A stretch of 64,000 bases of DNA from Aliikangiella coralliicola. GTDB lineage: Bacteria; Pseudomonadota; Gammaproteobacteria; Enterobacterales; Kangiellaceae. A model generated the notes under the pieces. That model ran no database searches, was not told the DNA's origin, and worked only from the letters and a program-made list of their open reading frames with translations. The position numbers and the translations under genes are program-made. How positions within the stretch are numbered: position 1 is the stretch's first letter; each line of letters begins with the position of its first letter. Shown piece after piece: positions 58,986-64,000 of this stretch. Location: the NCBI RefSeq assembly GCF_007004725.1, contig NZ_ML660165.1:186001-250000 (forward strand). The letters are read 5' to 3'.

Positions 58986-59380
58986 TAAAATCGGTAATTA
59001 ATTCATATATTTATTGTTTATTTCTCACGTTTGCAGTCCTAAGTGTGGCATAAATTATCGGTTGTTTCGAGAAATATATCTGAACCAACTGCTGAGAAAG
59101 AGCCGCGAAAATGAGCGATTGGTGGACAAGTGAGCAGAAGTAGACGGAACATCGCGCTAACAGAATGGCGATTGACATAAAATTTGACAACAAATTCCTA
59201 ATTTTATTGAGTATTTCGTTTGTTCAAAGCCCTGAGTATGGCATAATTTGCGCTTGCTTTAAGTAAAGTTAGTCAGTGCTAATCGCTTAAAGCGATGACA
59301 ATCTGAAATGCGGCGACTATATTGCTCAATTTCTAACCAATTAGATTGTTCATTCAAAACTTTAGTTTTTAAAATCTTTT
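58986..59380. promoter_or_regulatory. Divergent promoter region between the PP2C operon and ssrA
   Basis: The 395-bp gap should hold both promoters. On the plus strand CATAAT at 59242-59247 with TTGTTC at 59220-59225 (16-bp spacer) is a weak candidate for ssrA, giving a pre-tmRNA leader of about 125 nt. A similar text (TGGCATAA after CCT-AGT) occurs near 59035-59055. No ORF of substance is seen. Confidence 0.4.
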
Positions 59381-59727
59381 GGGGGCGACATGGCTTCGAC
59401 GAGGGTTACAAAACTTTAGGTGCATGCCGAGGTGTCAGCGAACCTCGTACCCACTAGCTGAAAAATGATAGTTGCAAACGACGACAACTACGCTTTAGCC
59501 GCTTAAGGCTAACTGTTACTCCCGAGCGTCACCGGTAGGGAAATAACAGTCACTTACGGAGACTCGCGTGTAAGGGTGTTTGCCCCCCAAGCGTTAAAAC
59601 CAAGCAAACTCGCCTTCGACCTCCTGTTAGTCGGAACAGTTGAGGGTTAACTTATAGACTAACTAAGCATGTAGTACCAAGAGCAGCGGATTTTCGGACG
59701 CGGGTTCGATCCCCGCCGCCTCCACCA
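59381..59727 (+). ncRNA. ssrA: Transfer-messenger RNA
   Basis: tmRNA rescues stalled ribosomes with SmpB and tags the stalled peptide for proteolysis. The 5' end GGGGGCG pairs with CGCCTCC before the ACCA 3' end, with one G-U, forming the acceptor stem. Conserved landmarks are GGTGCATGCCGAGG, the coding region CAAACGACGACAACTACGCT, ACTAACTAAGCATGTAGTACC, and the T-arm CGGGTTCGATCCCCG. Length is 347 nt with CCA encoded. An intrinsic terminator follows 9 nt later. The 3' end is a common integration site for islands; no integrase is present in this window. Confidence 0.97.
59474..59506 (+). other. tmRNA tag-peptide reading frame
   Basis: The resume codon GCA starts ANDDNYALAA followed by TAA. 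E. coli has ANDENYALAA, so Glu is replaced by Asp. The LAA end for ClpXP recognition is kept. Confidence 0.95.
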
Positions 59728-59735
59728 AATCAATC

Positions 59736-59762
59736 AGGTTTACCATTAGGTAAGCCTTTTTT
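59736..59762 (+). terminator. Intrinsic terminator of ssrA
   Basis: A 9-bp stem, AGGTTTACC with GGTAAGCCT (one G-T pair), a 4-nt loop and then TTTTTT. It lies just after the tmRNA 3' end. Confidence 0.9.
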
Positions 59763-59823
59763 GTTTTATGAGATATCTGTTAAAGTTAAACTAAACACTT
59801 TGCCAAGATATGAGTTCAATTAA

Positions 59824-60630
59824 GTGACTAAATTTACTTTTCTTAATGCACTTGATAACGATATTCAATTATCTCTGCTCAATCAGCTAAGAGATATTTG
59901 GACTCATACTTCAACCGCACTTGAAGGCAATACTTTAACTCTAGGTGAAACAAAGTTCGTCATAGAAGAAGGGCTAACCGTGTCGGGAAAGCCTTTAAAA
60001 GATCACCAAGAAATAGTCGGTCACGCCAGAGCCATTGAATTAATCTACAAACTGATAGAAAACCCAATCACTCAATCCGATTTATTCGAATTGCATAAAG
60101 CCGTTCAAACAAGTGTTGTATCGGATATTTATAAACCGGTTGGTGCTTGGAAAGCAGAACCTAATGGCACATATGCAATTGGCGAAGATGGAAAACAAGA
60201 GTTTATTGACTACTCTGCTCCAGCTCACGTGCCCAAATTAATGCAGGAGTGGCTCGCAGAACTTAATCGTTTATGCAGTTCCTCACTCGATTTAACAACC
60301 GCAATCAATGCCTACAGTCAATTGCATATGGGATTTGTTCATATTCATCCATTTTGGGATGGAAATGGTCGAATGGCTCGTCTACTTAGCAACCTACCGT
60401 TACTTAAGTCGGGACATGCTCCATTAGTTATTCAACAATCTAGACGACAAGAATACATTCAGCTGCTTTCTCAATTTCAGTTACAAACAGGTGTATTAGA
60501 TTCTGCAACTGGAGTATGGCCGGATTTAGCGGAGTTAACTCAGTTTCAGAACTTTTGTGAAAGTTCGTATCAAACTACGACCGAGTTGATAGAGAATGCT
60601 AAAGCACAGCAAGCGAAAAGGAAAAGCTGA
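59824..60630 (+). CDS. Fic family protein (AMPylating enzyme), class II
   Basis: Fic enzymes usually transfer AMP from ATP to a hydroxyl of a target protein. The catalytic motif HPFWDGNGRMARLL (about residues 178-191) is intact. Near the N-terminus HTSTALEGNTLTL contains the inhibitory helix motif [S/T]xxxE[G/N], placing it in class II, where the helix precedes the Fic core and blocks ATP until displaced. No antitoxin gene is adjacent, as expected for self-inhibited Fic. It has no membrane segment or secretion signal. The start is GTG with a poor Shine-Dalgarno. It lies about 60 bp after the ssrA terminator. Confidence 0.92.
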   Translation: MTKFTFLNALDNDIQLSLLNQLRDIWTHTSTALEGNTLTLGETKFVIEEGLTVSGKPLKDHQEIVGHARAIELIYKLIENPITQSDLFELHKAVQTSVVSDIYKPVGAWKAEPNGTYAIGEDGKQEFIDYSAPAHVPKLMQEWLAELNRLCSSSLDLTTAINAYSQLHMGFVHIHPFWDGNGRMARLLSNLPLLKSGHAPLVIQQSRRQEYIQLLSQFQLQTGVLDSATGVWPDLAELTQFQNFCESSYQTTTELIENAKAQQAKRKS

Positions 60631-61196
60631 GAGTGATTTAGTGAGCCTGGTTTCACCGGTAAATCTTATAGCAATATTCTAAACTAGCAATTTCACTTTA
60701 AACACATCAACTATTAAGTATTATAAACAGACTGTCTATTTAAAGTTCTTCTAAACACTTTTGGATTAAGCCTATCAAACAAAGTCAAGTTCATCTGATC
60801 CCTTTGATTGTTCTTCGTCAAGACTCCAACGCTTTATCCCAACGAAATTTCTCTGCTAGAAGTAAAAACTGTTTTTATATTGATCAAGCAACTTGACCCC
60901 TTAATTTTTTGACGGGTTAATTAATTGTTATTGTCGCTTTTTGCAAGTGTGTTGGCGCGATTCACTAGTGAATGAATATTTTTACTGCAATACCATTGGA
61001 AAAAAGAAAAACAAATTACGCCCGATATGAAATCCTTCGCATGCTCGAGTTAACAATACTTAATACCTGATTGGATTAAACAAAGCTATTCAGTGCAGGT
61101 GTTGGTTCAACAGATATTTAAACTGGCAGCATCAACTTCAACCATTATGGATATGCAAAAAATACTTTTTAGAAAATTAAACATGAGATAAGCACT
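60631..61196. other. Non-coding region between Fic and SDR genes
   Basis: These 566 bp have no convincing ORF. The region contains a perfect 14-bp palindrome (listed separately) and AT-rich DNA. A decayed gene is possible, but no recognisable fragment was found. Confidence 0.4.
60960..60973. promoter_or_regulatory. Perfect 14-bp palindrome upstream of the SDR gene
   Basis: ATTCACTAGTGAAT is a perfect palindrome of the size bound by dimeric helix-turn-helix regulators. It lies 224 nt before the SDR start. No regulator gene is in view. Confidence 0.4.
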
Positions 61197-62021
61197 ATGA
61201 GCATAAAAACTATATTAATTACAGGCTGTAGTACGGGTATTGGTCGTACTACAGCAAAATACTTTCAAGGAAAAGGTTGGAACGTGGTCGCCACCGTTCG
61301 CAGTAACCCTGAAGCAGATACTGAGCTAAACGCACTTAACAATACACTTGTTACTAACTTGGATGTGACCAAAGAAGACACCATCCAGTCTGCTATTGCG
61401 AAGACTATTGAGCAATTTGGCAAGATAGATGTGTTGCTCAACAACGCGGGGTATGGTTCCTATGGCATTCTCGAAGCGACGCCTGAGCAAGCGATACGTA
61501 TGCAGTTTGATGTCAACGTAATTGGCACTCTACTGGTTACCAAAAATGTATTGCCTTATATGCGCAAAGAAAAAGACGGCCTCATCATCAACATTTCATC
61601 AATGGGTGGCAAAATATCCTTCCCAATGGGCACACTATATCACGGCTCAAAATTTGCTGTAGAAGGCATGAGTGAAGCCTTATCGTTTGAATTAGAAGCC
61701 ATTGGGGTTGGAGTAAAATTGATTGAGCCTGGCATGATTAATACGAATTTTGCCGAAACCGTTGGGGCGGGGTTCAATGTTGACCCTTCGCAAACCGAAT
61801 ATACTGCATTTGCTGGCAAGGTGATGAAAGGCTTGGAAACTGCCAACAGCTATCATTCTGAGCCCATTTTGGTTGCAAAAAAGATTTATGAAGCCGCAAC
61901 CGATGGCAAGAAACAGCTTCGCTACATTGCCGGTGCCGATGCTGAACAAATTATCACAGCGCGTAAACAGCTAAACGACGATGACTACATAGCGCTGATC
62001 AAGCAAAACATGGGTTTGTGA
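61197..62021 (+). CDS. Short-chain dehydrogenase/reductase (SDR)
   Basis: This is a classical SDR of 274 residues. It has the cofactor motif TGCSTGIG (TGxxxGxG, about 9-16), NNAG (about 83-86), the catalytic Ser in INISSMGGKI, and YHGSK (YxxxK, about 150). An Arg near residue 35 (ATVRSNPEAD) suggests NADP(H). The C-terminal part (KGLETANSYHSEPILVAKKIYEAATDGKKQLRYIAG) is typical of SDRs annotated as oxidoreductases beside transcription regulators. The substrate is unknown. It precedes an aldehyde dehydrogenase-like gene by 133 bp, so both may act on one oxidised metabolite. Confidence 0.93.
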   Translation: MSIKTILITGCSTGIGRTTAKYFQGKGWNVVATVRSNPEADTELNALNNTLVTNLDVTKEDTIQSAIAKTIEQFGKIDVLLNNAGYGSYGILEATPEQAIRMQFDVNVIGTLLVTKNVLPYMRKEKDGLIINISSMGGKISFPMGTLYHGSKFAVEGMSEALSFELEAIGVGVKLIEPGMINTNFAETVGAGFNVDPSQTEYTAFAGKVMKGLETANSYHSEPILVAKKIYEAATDGKKQLRYIAGADAEQIITARKQLNDDDYIALIKQNMGL

Positions 62022-62154
62022 GTATGAGCTATACAAACAACAAACAGGTTGGCATGTGCTATATATGTTTACTAATCGTATTTATACCAATTGATTGCGC
62101 TAACCCTGCGCAGCGAACAAACCGCATCTGCAGCGCACCCAATAGGAGAGCATT

Positions 62155-63756
62155 ATGATTATGACCGCGCAACAAGCCTTCGACAGTCTCAACCCGGCAG
62201 CTTGGGCAAACACGCCTGTAGTTGAAAAACTGGCGTTAATTGAGCAAATTCAAGCGAATTTAACCACTTACGCTAACCAGTTGGGCGAAGTTGATGCCAA
62301 AATGAAAAATGCTCTTATTGGCGAGAATAAACTATCCATCGCCGAATGCATGGCGACAACGGTTATGCCAATGGCGGGCGCATTAAAAGGTATTGAGAAC
62401 CTGTATGAATCTCTTGTTCTTGGCAAAATGCCTGAAGCCATAAGCGTTAACAAGGTGAATGCTGATACCTATGCCGTAGAAGTGTTCCCGGTTTATAAAA
62501 AAGACAAGTTGGTGGCGCAGAAACAACGTGGTTTTTTGCACGTTACCGGTGAACCCAAGCAGACCAATCCAATGGACAAGCCGGCTGGCGTAATCGCAAT
62601 CTATGGCGCAGGCAATTACAGCTCTTCTATCGAAATGGTGATGGCCCTATTCTTGGAAAACAAAGTGACCCTGCATAAACCACATGCACTCAATGAGGCG
62701 ACCGATGCGGTGTGGGAAAAGATTTTTGCACCATTGATTGAACTCAAGGCCGTTGCCTTTTGCAAAGCTGACCAAGGGCGAGAAATGTCAGAACTTGAGG
62801 GGTTGCACGCTATCTATTTCACTGGTTCTACCGGCGTTGCGCATGCCATTCAAAATCAAGCCAAGGCGCCTTTGGTGTCTGAGTGCGGTGGAAACAATCC
62901 TTGTATCATAGTGCCAGGCAAATGGTCAGACAAAGACATTAAGCGCCAAGCCATTCAATTGGCGTCAGTTGGCAAATTGAACGGTGGAGCGGTTTGCGGC
63001 CGTCCACAGACGATTATTACCTCAAGAAACTGGCCACAGCGCGAGCAGTTTTTGAATGCGCTGCGTCAAGCGATATCCAAGCAAACCTTTGCTTGTAGCA
63101 CACACTACCCGAATGTTGACGAAACAAAAGCACAGTTCCTTGAAAATCAACCCACTGCTGAAACTCTCAAACCTGAAAATGGCGAGCATATAGCCAGTGA
63201 ATTTATATTCATTCCAAACATTAAAGAAGACGATTTTGCGGTCACCAATGAAGCCTTTTGCCAGATTTATAGTGAAATTTCATTAGACGTAAGTACGGAT
63301 ACTACCGAGTTTCTGGATAAGGCAACTGATTTCTGCAACAACAAACTGTTAGGCTCGTTAGGTTGTATGATTTTAATCGACAACGACACTATGAAAAACC
63401 ATCATGGACGCTTAAACCAAGCGATTGCCGAGCTAAACTACGGCGGCATTGCGGTGAATGATGTGCCGCCCAACATTTGGCTAAATCCATATCTCACTTG
63501 GAGCGGTTGTGGCGAAACCATTGAAAACTTCGTATCGGGAGTGGGCAACTTTGGCAATGCATTCAATATTGAGAATGTGAAAAAATCAGTCATTTTGAAT
63601 GATTTTACCGCCACCAGTTTTGAGCTCACCAATCGTAGAGCAACAGAGAATTTATTAGAAAATGCATCTTACTTTTCTATCGATCAAAGCTGGGGGCGCT
63701 TCGCCAAGCTGGCAGGTCAAATGATGGTAGATAGCTTTAAGAAAAAAGACTTCTAG
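62155..63756 (+). CDS. Aldehyde dehydrogenase superfamily protein
   Basis: The 533 residues follow the ALDH fold: cofactor region KPAGVIAIYGAGNYSSSIEMVMALFLENKVTLHKPHALNEAT (about 140-180), FTGSTGVAHAI (about 222-232), the catalytic Glu in VSECGGNNPCIIVP (about 243-256), and a Cys in NGGAVCGRPQTII (about 280-292) at the nucleophile position. The Cys loop GGAVCGRPQ differs from the usual GQxCxxxxR, so this is a divergent branch. The ribosome binding site is good (AGGAGA, 7 nt before ATG). A substrate cannot be named. It lies downstream of the SDR on the same strand. Confidence 0.88.
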   Translation: MIMTAQQAFDSLNPAAWANTPVVEKLALIEQIQANLTTYANQLGEVDAKMKNALIGENKLSIAECMATTVMPMAGALKGIENLYESLVLGKMPEAISVNKVNADTYAVEVFPVYKKDKLVAQKQRGFLHVTGEPKQTNPMDKPAGVIAIYGAGNYSSSIEMVMALFLENKVTLHKPHALNEATDAVWEKIFAPLIELKAVAFCKADQGREMSELEGLHAIYFTGSTGVAHAIQNQAKAPLVSECGGNNPCIIVPGKWSDKDIKRQAIQLASVGKLNGGAVCGRPQTIITSRNWPQREQFLNALRQAISKQTFACSTHYPNVDETKAQFLENQPTAETLKPENGEHIASEFIFIPNIKEDDFAVTNEAFCQIYSEISLDVSTDTTEFLDKATDFCNNKLLGSLGCMILIDNDTMKNHHGRLNQAIAELNYGGIAVNDVPPNIWLNPYLTWSGCGETIENFVSGVGNFGNAFNIENVKKSVILNDFTATSFELTNRRATENLLENASYFSIDQSWGRFAKLAGQMMVDSFKKKDF

Positions 63757-63783
63757 CGAAGCATGTGGTAGACGAATATGGTG

Positions 63784-63804
63784 GGTTACGAAAGAATCGT
63801 AACC
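63784..63804 (+). terminator. Hairpin after the aldehyde dehydrogenase gene
   Basis: A perfect 8-bp stem GGTTACGA/TCGTAACC with a 5-nt AAGAA loop lies 27 nt past the stop. Flanking GTAG and CTAC could extend it. No tight T run follows, so termination is uncertain. Confidence 0.45.
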
Positions 63805-63850
63805 ATCTGCTACGTTTATTCTGTTAATTTATTTGCTGGCTGTAAAGGTT

Positions 63851-64000
63851 ATGAATTTTAAACAAATTTTACAAATATGGCTGAAGGGGGAATTGCTGCA
63901 AGGCAAACTGATGATCGTTATCGGCGTGCTTTTGTTACTGGCTATTGCCATTTTTCATAGCCAAAATGAGCTACTTCGAGGAACGTTTTTGCCGCTCGGG
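63851..64000 (+). CDS. Start of a membrane protein, C-terminus outside window
   Basis: The visible 50 residues read MNFKQILQIWLKGELLQGKLMIVIGVLLLLAIAIFHSQNELLRGTFLPLG. They contain one strong membrane segment (LMIVIGVLLLLAIAIF), so this is an inner-membrane protein. AAAGG stands close to the ATG. I cannot place the family from this fragment. Confidence 0.6.
   Translation, partial: MNFKQILQIWLKGELLQGKLMIVIGVLLLLAIAIFHSQNELLRGTFLPLG

Noticed and set aside
59381-59727. Calling a genomic island boundary at the ssrA 3' end
   Set aside because: No integrase and no second copy of the tmRNA 3' end are visible in the window, so it is kept only as a hypothesis.

Overview
The window looks like chromosomal DNA of a fairly AT-rich gammaproteobacterium. 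The evidence is a mutL-miaA...hfq-hflX-hflK-hflC-yjeT-purA block, a tmRNA whose tag reads ANDDNYALAA, epmA/efp/epmB (beta-lysylated EF-P), smpB-ratA-rnfH, and tolC/nudF/yqiB/cpdA next to parE and parC. Gene order from purA to tolC follows, from memory, the Pseudomonas aeruginosa PA4938-PA4974 segment (including motAB, psd, fimX and serB). I think of marine Oceanospirillales/Kangiellaceae-type bacteria, but the genus cannot be fixed from the sequence alone.

Layout. 1-5.3 kb: the inner part of a TPR-GGDEF diguanylate cyclase cut by the window edge, an orphan membrane protein, and a minimal ergothioneine pair egtB-egtD. 5.3-21 kb (mostly minus strand): purA, yjeT, hflC, hflK, hflX, hfq, recQ, miaA, mutL, amiB, tsaE, nnr, orn. 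recQ sits between miaA and hfq. 21-27 kb: rsgA, then motA-motB followed at once by a GAF-GAF-GGDEF-EAL protein. 26.8-31.7 kb: psd, a cold-shock gene with a consensus promoter and a leader of about 140 nt, and epmA, efp and epmB. 32-42.4 kb: a signalling stretch with a PilZ-like protein, a FimX-type degenerate GGDEF-EAL protein, serB, a YtjB-like membrane protein, a REC-CheC fusion, a PAS-GGDEF cyclase and an HDOD protein. 42.6-54.5 kb: parC, parE, cpdA, yqiB, nudF, a Pcm-like methyltransferase, tolC, smpB, a LysM/TPR lipoprotein, ratA and rnfH. 54.7-59.7 kb: a small orphan protein, then a minus-strand phospho-signalling operon (PP2C phosphatase, FHA protein, Ser/Thr kinase, membrane protein) divergent from ssrA. 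59.8-64 kb: after ssrA lie a Fic enzyme, an SDR, an aldehyde dehydrogenase-like protein and the start of a membrane protein. This stretch reads as more accessory, though no integrase is visible.

Two themes stand out. First, c-di-GMP signalling is dense: three proteins with intact GGDEF-type or GGDEF-start motifs, one degenerate FimX receptor, one PilZ-like protein, and stator genes coupled to one of the enzymes. Second, a dispersed palindromic repeat of 228-230 bp occurs at 28371-28598 and 40318-40547. Its outer inverted repeats and 56-nt core are conserved, while a main internal stem has changed sequence completely between copies and kept its pairing. This suggests selection on a folded DNA or RNA, and it is the best candidate here for something undescribed.
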